The notes under the pieces: model-generated
What the model was told of the DNA's origin: nothing
Seen by the model: the letters and a program-made list of their open reading frames with translations, nothing else
Databases searched by the model: none
Shown: in pieces, positions 49,081-62,298 of the stretch
Layout of the letters: each line of letters starts with the position of its first letter
Numbering within the stretch: the stretch's first letter is position 1
Position numbers and translations under genes: made by a program
Assembly: GCF_016802725.1 (NCBI RefSeq)
Contig: NC_052668.1
Span: 19,958,501 to 20,022,500 of the forward strand
From: Solenopsis invicta
Lineage: Eukaryota > Arthropoda > Insecta > Hymenoptera > Formicidae
Length of the DNA stretch: 64,000 nucleotides
Direction of reading: 5' to 3'

Positions 49081-50761
49081 TATCAAAATTCGAAATTTTT
49101 AAGTAAAATTTTTTTCGCGAATTTCTCCAATATCTCTGTGTTCTGATAGCCCCCAGAATAGTTCTAACTTTTATCATGATCGATCGAGTCGCTAAAGTGA
49201 AAAACGAAAGACTTATATCCGTCAAAGTTCGAAATATTTGAGTAAATTTTTTTTTGCGAATTTCTACAATATCTCTGTGTTCTGAAACCCCCGAGAAGAG
49301 TTACAACATTTATCATAATGGATCGAGTCGCTAAAGTAAAAGACGAAAAAGTTACATCAGTCAAAGTTCGAAATTTTTTAGTAAAATTGGTTTTTTTGCG
49401 AATTTCTCCAATATCTATGTGTTCTGATAGCCCACAGAAGAGATATAACTTTTATCATGATGTATCGAATCGCTGAACAGTAAAAGGAAAGACTTATATC
49501 AGGCAAATTTCGAAATTTTTGAGTAAAATTTTTTTTGCGTATTTCTCCAATATCTCTGTGTTCTGATAGCCCCGAGAAGAGTTAAAACATTTATCATAAT
49601 GGATCGAATCGATAAAGAAAAGACGAAAGCGTTATATCAGTCAAAGTTGGAAATTTTTTAGTAACATTGATTTTTTTGCGAATTTCTCCAATATCTCTGT
49701 GTTCTGATAGCCCACAGAAGAGATATAACTTTTATCATGATGTATCGAATCGCTGAACAGAAAAAGGAAAGACTTATATCAGGCAAATTTCAAAATTTTT
49801 GAGTAAATTTTTTTTTGCGAATTTCTCCAATATCTCTGTGTTCTGATAACCACGAGAAGAGTTATAACATTCATAATAATGGATCGAGTCGCTAAAGTAA
49901 AAGACGAAAAAGTTATATCAGTCAATGATCGAAATTTTTTAGTAAAATTGGTTTTTTTGCGAATTTCTCCAATATCTCTGTGTTCTGATAGCCCACAGAA
50001 GAGATATAACTTTTATCATAATGTATCGAATCGCTGAACTAAAAAAGGAAAGACTTATATTAGGCAAATTTCGAAATTTTTGAGTAAAATTTTTTTTGCG
50101 AATTTCTCCAATATCTCTGTGTTCTGATAGCCCCGAGAAGAGTTACAACATTTATCATAATGGATCGAGTCGCTAAAGTAAAAGACGAAAAAGTTATATA
50201 AGTCAATGTTCGAAATTTTTTAGTAAAATTGGTTTTTTTGCGAATTTCTCCCATATCTATGTGTTCTGTTAGCCCACAGAAGAGATATAACTTTTATCAT
50301 GATGTATCGAATCGCTGAACTGAAAAAGTAAAGACTTATATCAGGCAAATTTCGAAATTTTTGAGTAAAATTTTTTTTGCGAATTTCTCCAATATCTCTG
50401 TGTTCTGATAGCCCCTAGAAGAGTTATAACTCTTATCATAATGGATCGAATCGCTAAAGTAAAAGACGAAAAAGTTATATCAGTCAAAGTTCGAAATTTT
50501 TTATTAAAATTGGTTTTTTTGCGAATTTCTCCAATATCTCTGTGTTCTGATAGCCCACAGAAGAGATAATAACTTTTATCATGATGTATCGAATCGCTGA
50601 ACTGAAAAAGGAAAGACTTATATCAGGCCAATTTCGAAATTTTTTAGGAAAATTTTTTTTGCGATTTTCTCCAATATCTCTGTGTTCTGATAGCCCAGAG
50701 AAGATTTCTAACTTTTATCATAATGGATCGAATCGCTAAAGTGAAAGACGAAAGAGTTATA
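49081..50761 (-). repeat. Satellite array segment S13 (about 12 monomers, inverted)
   Basis: 1,681 bp, the shortest complete inter-element segment of this half. Its last ~903 bp match S7 beside the inversion seam (offset 20,714 bp). It contains TCTGAAACCCCCGAG near 49282, shared with 63792. Confidence 0.94.
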
Positions 50762-52052
50762 CAGGGTGTCCCATTTTGATGCATCCACGCAAATATTTAC
50801 TTTCCCTTGCATTTTACAAGAAAATGTTTTAGACAAAAGTTGTATGGTTTCGAGGGGTACATAAGATGGTGTCATTAATTTGACCTCGAATAGTTGCTTA
50901 AAGGTCACATAAAAGCCACCTTCAATTTTTTAAATAGAAATGCCTATTTTTTATAGCGTATTCTTGTAGATTATCTCGAAACGTTTCCAAAACACTATAA
51001 ACAAATGTCTTTCCGTTAAGTATTGTGCGAGTTGTGACGTTTGAAGTTTGGTTGGTTATATTAATACATCCGCGCAAATACTTCCGTTCCCTTGCATTTT
51101 ACAAGAAAATGTTTCAGACAAAAGTTATATGGTTCAAAGGGGTCCAACCGTTGATGAACTTGAACTTGACCTTGAAGTCGATTTTCAAATTCATTTTAAG
51201 ATTAACTAGTGTTTTTTCAATGGAAACCCGTATTTTTGATCCCGGATTTGGAAAGAGCACAAAATTTTGCATAAAAAATATGTAACAATGTTAGGGCCTA
51301 AAAGTGGACCATAGGGGACTTTTAGACGAAAACAGGTGATTTTATTTTAGCACTACTTTTTGTGATAAAGTATTTAGCACTACACACGTTAATCAAGCAC
51401 CCCAAGGGGGACAGAAAACTACTACGTCCACGTCGTTGTTCCTGGGTTATGCTAAAAGTAGTGCTAAAATAAAATCACTTGTTTTCGTCTAAAAGTCCCC
51501 TATAGTCCACTTTTAGGCCCTACCACGGTTACATATTTTTTACGCAAAATTTTGTGCTCTTTCCAAATCCGGGATCAAAAATAGGGGTTTCCAATGAAAA
51601 AATACTTGTTAATCTTAAAATGACTTTGAAAATCGACTTCAAGGTCAAGTTCAAGGTCATCAATGGTTGGCCCCCTTTGAACAATACAACTTTTGTCTGA
51701 AACATTTTCTAGTAAAATGCAAGAGAACGGAAATATTTGCGTAGATGGATTAAAGTGGCCCACCAACATTCAAGCTTCATAACTCTCAAAATACTTAACG
51801 GAAAGACATTTATTTATAGTGTCTTGGAAACGTCTCGAGATAAGCTACAAGAATATGCCATAAAAAATAGGGAGGTCCATTAAAAAAATTGTATTCGACC
51901 TTCAAGTGACCTTTAAGCAACTATTCGAGGTCAAATTAATGACACCATCTTATGTCCCCCACGAAACCATACAACTTTTGTCTTAAATATTTTCTTGTAA
52001 AATGCGAGGGAACGGAAATATTTGCGTGGAGGTATTAAAATGGGACACCCTG
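50762..52052 (-). mobile_element. Palindromic element copy 13 (1,291 bp, inverted)
   Basis: The 20,714-bp-offset twin of copy 7 (shared CCATTTTGATGC end and TTTCAAATTCATTTT). Private changes: GTTGATGAACTTG near 51152, AAGGGGGACAG near 51408, GTATTGTGCGAG near 51019. TA flanks are at 50760-50761 and 52053-52054. Confidence 0.88.
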
Positions 52053-54426
52053 TATCAAAGTTCGAAATTTTTGAGTAAAATTTTTTTCGCGAATTTCTCC
52101 AATATCTCTGTGTTCTGATAGCCCCCAGAATAGTTCTAACTTTTATCATGATCGATCGAGTCGCTAAAGTGAAAAACGAAAGACTTATATCCGTCAAAGT
52201 TCGAAATATTTTAGTAAATTTTTTTTTGCGAATTTCTACAATATCTCTGTGTTCTGATAACCCCGAGAAGAGTTACAACATTTATCATAATGGATCGAGT
52301 CGCTAAAGTAAAAGACGAAAAAGTTACATCAGTCAAAGTTCGAAATATTTTAGTAAAATTGGTTTTTTTGCAAATTTCTCCAATATCTATGTGTTCTGAT
52401 AGCCCACAGAAGAGATATAACTTTTATCATGATGTATCGAATCGCTGAACAGTAAAAGGAAAGACTTATATCAGGCAAATTTCGAAATTTTTGAGTAAAA
52501 TTTTTTTTGCGAATTTCTCCAATATCTCTGTGTTCTGATAGCCCCGAGAAGAGTTAAAACATTTATCATAATGGATCGAATCGCTAAAGAAAAGAAGAAA
52601 GCGTTATATCAGTCAAAGTTGGAAATTTTTTAGTAAAATTGATTTTTTTGCGAATTTCTCCAATATCTCTGTGTTCTGATAGCCCACAGAAGAGATATAA
52701 CTTTTATCATGATGTATCGAATCGCTGAACTGAAAAAGGAAAGACTTATATCAGGCAAATTTCGAAATTTCTGAGTAAAATTTTTATTGTGAATTTCTCC
52801 AATATCTGTGTACTGATAGCCCCGAGAAGAGTTATAACATTTGTCATAATGGATCGAATCGCTAAAGAAAAGACGAAAGCGTTATATCAGTCAAAGTTGG
52901 AAATTTTTTAGTAAAATTGATTTTTTTGCGAATTTGTCCAATATCCCTGTGTTCTGATAGCCCACAGAAGAGATATAACTTTTATCATGATGTATCGAAT
53001 CGCTGAACTGAAAAAGGAAAGACTTATATCAGGCAAAATTCGAAATTTTTGAGTAAAATTTTTTTTGCGATTTTCTCCAATATCTCTGTGTTCTGATAGC
53101 CCAGAGAAGATTTCTAACTTTTATCATAATGGATCGAATCGCTAAAGGGAAAGACGAAATTGTTATATCAGTCAAAGATCGAAAATTTTGCGGAAAATTT
53201 TTTTTGCGAATTTCTCCAATATCTCTGTGTTCTGATAGCCCCGAGAAGAGTTATAACATTTATCATAATGGATCGAATCGCTAAAGAAAAGACGAAAGCG
53301 TTATATCAGTCAAAGTTGGAAATTATTTAGAAAAATTGATTTTTTTGCGAATTTTTCCAATATCTCTGTGTTCTGATAGCCCACAGAAGAGATATAACTT
53401 TTATCATGATGTATCGAATCGCTGAACTGAAAAAGGAAAGACTTATATCAGCCAAATTTCAAAATTTTTGAGTAAATTTTTTTTGCGAATTTCTCCAATA
53501 TCTCTGTGCTCTGATAACCTCGAGAAGAGTTATAACATTTATCATAATGGATCGAGTCGCTAACGTAAAAGACGAAAAGTTATATCAGTCAAAGTTCGAA
53601 ATTTTTTAGTATAATTGGTTTTTTTGCGAATTTCTCCAATATCTCTGTGTTCTGATAGCCCCCAGAATAGTTCTAACTTTTATCATGATCGATCGAGTCG
53701 CTAAAGTGAAAAACGAAAGACTTATATCCGTCAAAGTTCGAAATATTTGAGTAAATTTTTTTTGCGAATTTCTCCAATATCTCTATGTTCTGATAACCCC
53801 GAGAAGAGTTACAACATTTATCATAATGGATCGAGTCGCTAAAGTAAAAGACGAAAAAGTTATATCAGTCAATGATCGAAATTTTTTAGTAAAATTGGTT
53901 TTTTTGCGAATTTCTCCAATATCTCTGTGTTCTGATAGCCCACAGAAGAGATATAACTTTTATCATGATGTATCGAATCGCTGAACTAAAAAAGGAAAGA
54001 CTTATATTAGGCAAATTTCGAAATTATTGAGTAAAATTTTTTTTGCGAATTTCTCCAATATCTCTGTGTTCTGATAGCCCCGAGAAGAGTTACAACATTT
54101 ATCATAATGGATCGAGTCGCTAAAGTAAAAGACGAAAAAGTTATATCAGTCAAAGTTCGAAATTTTTTAGTAAAATTGGTTTTTTTGCGAATTTCTCCCA
54201 TATCTCTGTGTTCTGATAGCCCACAGAAGAGATATAACTTTTATCATGATGTATCGAATCGCTGAACTGAAAAAGGAAAGACTTATATCAGGCAAATTTC
54301 GAAATTTTTTAGGAAAATTTTTTTTGCGATTTTCTCCAATATCTCTATGTTCTGATAGCCCAGAGAAGATTTCTAACTTTTATCATAATGGATCGAATCG
54401 CTAAAGTGAAAGACGAAAGAGTTATA
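52053..54426 (-). repeat. Satellite array segment S14 (17 monomers, inverted)
   Basis: 2,374 bp, the same length and monomer order as S8, 20,714 bp upstream. I noticed only single-base differences, for example AAAGAAGAAAGCG near 52592 against AAAGACGAAAGCG. Confidence 0.94.
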
Positions 54427-55711
54427 CAGGGTGTCCCATTTTAATGCATCCACGCAAATATTTACTTTCCCTTGCATTTTACAAGAAAATGTTTTAGACA
54501 AAAGTTGTATGGTTTCGAGGGGTACATAAGATGGTGTCATTAATTTGACCTCGAATAGTTGCTTAAAGGTCACATAAAGGCCACCTTCAATTTTTTAAAT
54601 AGAAATGCCTATTTTTTATAATGTATTCTTGTAGCTTATCTCGAGACGTTTCCAAAACACTATAAACAAATGTCTTTCCGTTAAGTATTTTGCGAGTTGT
54701 GACGTTTGAAATTTGGTTGGATATTTTAATACATCCGCGCAAATACTTACGTTTCCTTGCATTTTACAAGAAAATGTTTCAGACAAAAGTTATATGGTTC
54801 AAAGGGGTCCAACCGTTGATGTCCTTGAACTTGACCTTGAAGTCGATTTTCAAAGTCATTTTAAGATTAACTAGTGTTTTTTCATTGGAAACCCGTATTT
54901 TTGATCCCGGATTTGGAAAGAGCACAAAATTTTGCATAAAAAATATGTAACAATGTTAGGGCCTAAAAGTGGACCATAGGGGACTTTTAGACGAAAACAG
55001 GTGATTTTATTTTAGCACTACTTTTTGTGATAAAGTATTTAGCACTACACACGTTAATCAAGCACCCCAAGGGGAACAGAACACTACTACGTCCACGTCG
55101 TTGTTCCTGGGTTATGCTAAAAGTAGTGCTAAAATAAAATCACTTGTTTTCGTCTAAAAGTCCCCTATAGTCCACTTTTAGGCCCTACCACGGTTACATA
55201 TTTTTTACGCAAAATTTTGTGCTCTTTCCAAATCCGGGATCAAAAATAGGGGTTTCCAATGAAAAAATACTTGTTAATTTTAAAATGACTTTGAAAATCG
55301 AGGTCAAGTTCAAGGTCATCAATGGTTGGCCCCCTTTGAACAATACAACTTTTGTCTGAAACATTTTCTAGTAAAATGCAAGAGAACGGAAATATTTGCG
55401 TTGATGGATTAAAGTGGCCCACCAACATTCAAGCTTCATAACTCTCAAAATACTTAACGGAAAGACATTTATTTATAGTGTTTTGGAAACGTCTCGAGAT
55501 AAGCTACAAGAATATGCCATAAAAAATAAGGAGGTCCATTAAAAAAATTGTATTCGACCTTCAAGTGACCTTTAAGCAACTATTCGAGGTCAAATTAATG
55601 ACACCATCTTATGTCCCCCTCGAAACCATACAACTTTTGTCTTAAATATTTTCTTGTAAAATGCGAGGGAACGGAAATATTTGCGTGGAGGTATTAAAAT
55701 GGGACACCCTG
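54427..55711 (-). mobile_element. Palindromic element copy 14 (1,285 bp, inverted)
   Basis: Matches copy 8 at 20,714 bp, including the 6-bp deletion, but has GGGTTATGC where copy 8 has GGGTTGTGC near 34395. So either one copy mutated or the site was converted after duplication. Both ends are intact; TA flanks are at 54425-54426 and 55712-55713. Confidence 0.88.
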
Positions 55712-58084
55712 TATCAAAGTTCGAAATTTTTGAGTAAAATTTTTTTCGCGAATTTCTCCAATATCTCTGTGTTCTGATAGCCCCCAGAATAGTTCTAACT
55801 TTTATCATGATCGATCGAGTCGCTAAAGTGAAAAACGAAAGACTTATATCCGTCAAAGTTCGAAATATTTGAGTAAATTTTTTTTTGCGAATTTCTACAA
55901 TATCTCTGTGTTCTGATAACCCCGAGAAGAGTTACAACATTTATCATAATGGATCGAGTCGCTAAAGTAAAAGACGAAAAAGTTACATCAGTCAAAGTTC
56001 GAAATTTTTTAGTAAAATTGGTTTTTTTGCGAATTTCTCCAATATCTATGTGTTCTGATAGCAAACAGAAGAGATATAACTTTTATCATGATGTATCGAA
56101 TCGCTGAACAGTAAAAGGAAAGACTTATATCAGGCAAATTTCGAAATTTTTGAGTAAAATTTTTTTTGCGAATTTCTCCAATATCTCTGTGTTCTGATAG
56201 CCCCGAGAAGAGTTAAAACATTTATCATAATGGATCGAATCGCTAAAGAAAAGACGAAAGCGTTATATCAGTCAAAGTTGGAAATTTTTTAGTAAAATTG
56301 ATTTTTTTGCGAATTTCTGCAATATCTCTGTGTTCTGATAGCCCACAGAAGAGATATAACTTTTATCATGATGTATCGAATCGCTGAACTGAAAAAGGAA
56401 AGACTTATATCAGGCAAATTTCGAAATTTTTGAGTAAAATTTTTTTTGCGAATTTCTCCAATATCTGTGTACTGATAGCCCCGAGAAGAGTTATAACATT
56501 TGTCATTATGGATCGAATCGCTAAAGAAAAGACGAAAGCGTTATATCAGTCAAAGTTGGAAATTATTTAGTAAAATTGATTTTTTTGCGAATTTTTCCAA
56601 TATCTCTGTGTTCTGATAGCCCACAGAAGAGATATAACTTTTATCATGATGTATCGAATCGCTGAACTGAAAAGGAAAGACTTATATCAGGCAAAATTCG
56701 AAATTTTTGAGTAAAATTTTTTTTGCGATTTTCTCCAATATCTCGTTTTCTGATAGCCCAGAGAAGATTTCTAACTTTTATCATAATGGATCGAATCGCT
56801 AAAGGGAAAGACGAAATTGTTATATCAGTCAAAGATCGAAAATTTTGCGGAAAATTTTTTTTGCGAATTTCTCCAATATCTCTGTGTTCTGATAGCCCCG
56901 AGAAGAGTTATAACATTTATCATAATGGATCGAATCGCTAAAGAAAAGACGAAAGCGTTATATCAGTCAAAGCTGGAAATTATTTAGTAAAATTGATTTT
57001 TTTGCGAATTTTTCCAATATCTCTGTGTTCTGATAGCCCACAGAAGAGATATAACTTTTATCATTATGTATCGAATCGCTGAACTGAAAAAGGAAAGACT
57101 TATATCAGCCAAATTTCAAAATTTTTGAGTAAATTTTTTTTTGCGAATTTCACCAATATCTCTGTGCTCTGATAACCCCGAGAAGAGTTATAACATTAAT
57201 CATAATGGATCGAGTCGCTAACGTAAAAGACGAAAAGTTATATCAGTCAAAGTTCGAAATTTTTTAGTATAATTGGTTTTTTTGCGAATTTCTCCAATAT
57301 CTCTGTGTTCTGATAGCCCCCAGAATAGTTCTAACTTTTATCATGATCGATCGAGTCGCTAAAGTGAAAAACGAAAGACTTATATCCGTCAAAGTTCGAA
57401 ATATTTGAGTAAATTTTTTTTGCGAATTTCTCCAATATCTCTATGTTCTGATAACCCCGAGAAGAGTTACAACATTTATCATAATGGATCGAGTCGCTAA
57501 AGTAAAAGACGAAAAAGTTATATCAGTCAATGATCGAAATTTTTTAGTAAAATTGGTTTTTTTGCGAATTTCTCCAATATCTCTGTGTTCTGATAGCCCA
57601 CAGAAGAGATATAACTTTTATCATGATGTATCGAATCGCTGAACTAAAAAAGGAAAGACTTATATTAGGCAAATTTCGAAATTATTGAGTAAAATTTTTT
57701 TTGCGAATTTCTCCAATATCTCTGTGTTCTGATAGCCCCGAGAAGAGTTACAACATTTATCATAATGGATCGAGTCGCTAAAGTAAAAGACGAAAAAGTT
57801 ATATCAGTCAAAGTTCGAAATTTTTTAGTAAAATTGGTTTTTTTGCGAATTTCTCCCATATCTCTGTGTTCTGATAGCCCACAGAAGAGATATAACTTTT
57901 ATCATGATGTATCGAATCGCTGAACTGAAAAAGGAAAGACTTATATCAGGCAAATTTCGAAATTTTTTAGGAAAATTTTTTTTGCGATTTTCTCCAATAT
58001 CTCTATGTTCTGATAGCCCAGAGAAGATTTCTAACTTTTATCATAATGGATCGAATCGCTAAAGTGAAAGACGAAAGAGTTATA
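55712..58084 (-). repeat. Satellite array segment S15 (17 monomers, inverted)
   Basis: 2,373 bp, homologous to S9 but retaining the monomer S9 lacks (around 57000-57140). This is why the duplication offset steps from 20,714 to 20,854 bp here. A private AATATCTCGTTTTC lies near 56738. Confidence 0.94.
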
Positions 58085-59369
58085 CAGGGTGTCCCATTTT
58101 AATGCATCCACGCAAATATTTACTTTCCCTTGCATTTTACAAGAAAATGTTTTAGACAAAAGTTGTATGGTTTCGAGGGGTACATAAGATGGTGTCATTA
58201 ATTTGACCTCGAATAGTTGCTTAAAGGTCACATAAAGGCCACCTTCAATTTTTTAAATAGAAATGCCTATTTTTTATAATGTATTCTTGTAGCTTATCTC
58301 GAGACGTTTCCAAAACACTATAAACAAATGTCTTTCCGTTAAGTATTTTGCGAGTTGTGACGTTTGAAATTTGGTTGGATATTTTAATACATCCGCGCAA
58401 ATACTTACGTTTCCTTGCATTTTACAAGAAAATGTTTCAGACAAAAGTTATATGGTTCAAAGGGGTCCAACCGTTGATGTCCTTGAACTTGACCTTGAAG
58501 TCGATTTTCAAAGTCATTTTAAGATTAACTAGTGTTTTTTCATTGGAAACCCGTATTTTTGATCCCGGATTTGGAAAGAGCACAAAATTTTGCATAAAAA
58601 ATATGTAACAATGTTAGGGCCTAAAAGTGGACCATAGGGGACTTTTAGACGAAAACAGGTGATTTTATTTTAGCACTACTTTTTGTGATAAAGTATTTAG
58701 CACTACACACGTTAATCAAGCACCCCAAGGGGAACAGAACACTACTACGTCCACGTCGTTGTTCCTGGGTTATGCTAAAAGTAGTGCTAAAATAAAATCA
58801 CTTGTTTTCGTCTAAAAGTCCCCTATAGTCCACTTTTAGGCCCTACCACGGTTACATATTTTTTACGCAAAATTTTGTGCTCTTTCCAAATCCGGGATCA
58901 AAAATAGGGGTTTCCAATGAAAAAATACTTGTTAATTTTAAAATGACTTTGAAAATCGAGGTCAAGTTCAAGGTCATCAATGGTTGGCCCCCTTTGAACA
59001 ATACAACTTTTGTCTGAAACATTTTCTAGTAAAATGCAAGAGAACGGAAATATTTGCGTTGATGGATTAAAGTGGCCCACCAACATTCAAGCTTCATAAC
59101 TCTCAAAATACTTAACGGAAAGACATTTATTTATAGTGTTTTGGAAACGTCTCGAGATAAGCTACAAGAATATGCCATAAAAAATAAGGAGGTCCATTAA
59201 AAAAATTGTATTCGACCTTCAAGTGACCTTTAAGCAACTATTCGAGGTCAAATTAATGACACCATCTTATGTCCCCCTCGAAACCATACAACTTTTGTCT
59301 TAAATATTTTCTTGTAAAATGAGAGGGAACGGAAATAATTGCGTGGAGGTATTAAAATGGGACACCCTG
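58085..59369 (-). mobile_element. Palindromic element copy 15 (1,285 bp, inverted)
   Basis: The left part matches copy 9 at 20,854 bp. The right part carries the GAGAGGGAACGG and AAATAATTGCG markers of copy 10 (offset 17,195 bp). This mixed affinity suggests conversion or recombination inside the element. TA flanks are at 58083-58084 and 59370-59371. Confidence 0.88.
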
Positions 59370-62298
59370 TATCAAAGTTCGAAATTTTTGAGTAAAATTT
59401 TTTTCGCGAATTTCTCCAATATCTCTGTGTTCTGATAGCCCCCAGAATAGTTCTAACTTTTATCATGATCGATCGAGTCGCTAAAGTGAAAAACGAAAGA
59501 CTTATATCCGTCAAAGTTCGAAATATTTGAGTAAATTTTTTTTTGCGAATTTCTACAATATCTCTGTGTTCTGATAACCCCGAGAAGAGTTACAACATTT
59601 ATCATAATGGATCGAGTCGCTAAAGTAAAAGACGAAAAAGTTACATCAGTCAAAGTTCGAAATTTTTTAGTAAAATTGGTTTTTTTGCGAATTTCTCCAA
59701 TATCTATGTGTTCTGATAGCAAACAGAAGAGATATAACTTTTATCATGATGTATCGAATCGCTGAACAGTAAAAGGAAAGACTTATATCAGGCAAATTTC
59801 GAAATTTTTGAGTAAAATTTTTTTTGCGAATTTCTCCAATATCTCTGTGTTCTGATAGCCCCGAGAAGAGTTAAAACATTTATCATAATGGATCGAATCG
59901 CTAAAGAAAAGACGAAAGCGTTATATCAGTCAAAGTTGGAAATTTTTTAGTAAAATTGATTTTTTTGCGAATTTCTGCAATATCTCTGTGTTCTGATAGC
60001 CCACAGAAGAGATATAACTTTTATCATGATGAATCGAATCGCTGAACTGAAAAAGGAAAGACTTATATCAGGCAAATTTCGAAATTTTTGAGTAAAATTT
60101 TTTTTGCGAATTTCTCCAATATCTGTGTACTGATAGCCCCGAGAAGAGTTATAACATTTGTCATTATGGATCGAATCGCTAAAGAAAAGACGAAAGCGTT
60201 ATATCAGTCAAAGTTGGAAATTATTTAGTAAAATTGATTTTTTTGCGAATTTTTCCAATATCTCTGTGTTCTGATAGCCCACAGAAGAGATATAACTTTT
60301 ATCATGATGTATCGAATCGCTGAACTGAAAAGGAAAGACTTATATCAGGCAAAATTCGAAATTTTTGAGTAAAATTTTTTTTGCGATTTTCTCCAATATC
60401 TGTTTTCTGATAGCCCAGAGAAGATTTCTAACTTTTATCATAATGGATCGAATCGCTAAAGGGAAAGACGAAATTGTTATATCAGTCAAAGATCGAAAAT
60501 TTTGCGGAAAATTTTTTTTGCGAATTTCTCCAATATCTCTGTGTTCTGATAGCCCCGAGAAGAGTTATAACATTTATCATAATGGATCGAATCGCTAAAG
60601 AAAAGACGAAAGCGTTATATCAGTCAAAGCTGGAAATTATTTAGTAAAATTGATTTTTTTGCGAATTTTTCCAATATCTCTGTGTTCTGATAGCCCACAG
60701 AAGAGATATAACTTTTATCATTATGTATCGAATCGCTGAACTGAAAAAGGAAAGACTTATATCAGCCAAATTTCAAAATTTTTGAGTAAATTTTTTTTGC
60801 GAATTTCACCAATATCTCTGTGCTCTGATAACCCCGAGAAGAGTTATAACATTAATCATAATGGATCGAGTCGCTAACGTAAAAGACGAAAAGTTATATC
60901 AGTCAAAGTTCGAAATTTTTTAGTATAATTGGTTTTTTTGCGAATTTCTCCAATATCTCTGTGTTCTGATAGCCCCCAGAATAGTTCTAACTTTTATCAT
61001 GATCGATCGAGTCGCTAAAGTGAAAAACGAAAGACTTATATCCGTCAAAGTTCGAAATATTTGAGTAAATTTTTTTTGCGAATTTCTCCAATATCTCTGT
61101 GTTCTGATAACCCCGAGAAGAGTTACAACATTTATCATAATGGATCGAGTCGCTAAAGTAAAAGACGAAAAAGTTACATCAGTCAAAGTTCGAAATTTTT
61201 TAGTAAAATTGATTTTTTTGCGAATTTCTCCAATATCTCTGTGTTCTGATAGCCCACAGAAGAGATATAACTTTTATCATGATGTATCGAATCGCTGAAC
61301 TGAAAAAGGAAAGACTTATATCAGGCAAATTTCGAAATTTTTGAGTATAATTTTTTTTGCGAATTTCTCCAATATCTGTGTACTGAGAGCCCCGAGAAGA
61401 GTTATAACATTTGTCATAATGGATCGAATCGCTAAAGAAAAGACGAAAGCGTTATATCAGTCAAAGTTGGAAATTTTTTAGTAAAATTGATTTTTTTGCG
61501 AATTTGTCCAATATCCCTGTGTTATGATAGCCCACAGAAGAGATATAACTTTTATCATGATATATCGAAACGCTGAACTGAAAAAGTAAAGACTTATATC
61601 AGGCAAATTTCGAAATGTTTGAGTAAAATTTTTTTTACAAATTTCTCCAATATCTCTGTGTTCTGATAGCCCCTAGAAGAGTTATAACTTTTATCATAAT
61701 GGATCGAATCGCTAAAGTAAAAGACGAAAAAGTTATATCAGTCAAAGTTCGAAATTTTTTATTAAAATTGGTTTTTTTGCGATTTTCTCCAATTTCTCTG
61801 TGTTCTGATAGCCCAGAGAAGATTTCTAACTTTTATCACAATGGATCGAATTGCTAAAGTGAAAGACGAAATAGTTATATCACTCAAAGTTCGAAAATTT
61901 TGCGGAAAATTTTTTTTGCGAATTTCTCCAATATCTCTGTGTTCTGATAGCCCCGAGAAGAGTTATAACATTTATCATAATGGATCGAATCGCTAAAGTA
62001 AAAGACGAAAAAGTTATATCAGTCAAAGTTCGAAAATTTTATTAAAATTGGTTTTTTTGCGAATTTCTCCAATATCTCTGTGTTCTGATAGCCCACAGAA
62101 GAGATAATAACTTTTATCATGATGTATCGAATCGCTGAACTGAAAAAGGAAAGACTTATATCAGGCAAATTTCGAAATCTTTAGGAAAATTTTTTTTGCG
62201 ATTTTCTCCAATATCTCTGTGTTCTGATAGCCCAGAGAAGATTTCTAACTTTTATCATAATGGATCGAATCGCTAAAGTGAAAGACGAAAGAGTTATA
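59370..62298 (-). repeat. Satellite array segment S16 (about 21 monomers, inverted)
   Basis: 2,929 bp, the longest inter-element segment in this half. Up to about 60.6 kb it follows S11 at 17,195 bp; later parts resemble S12 (CCCCTAGAAGAG, TGATATATCG). At 61751-61892 a B-type start runs into an A-type GCGATTTTCTCC/CCCAGAGAAG body, breaking the dimer phase. Confidence 0.93.

Larger units (their letters stand above)
49859..59900. repeat. About 10-kb duplicate of 29145-39000
   Basis: Everything from the inversion seam to about 39 kb recurs here in the same order and orientation. The offset is 20,714 bp as far as about 36.3 kb, then 20,854 bp once the one-monomer deletion of S9 is passed. Elements 7, 8 and 9 correspond to 13, 14 and 15. 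The right edge is approximate because similarity to the 42-kb copy takes over within copy 15. Confidence 0.82.
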
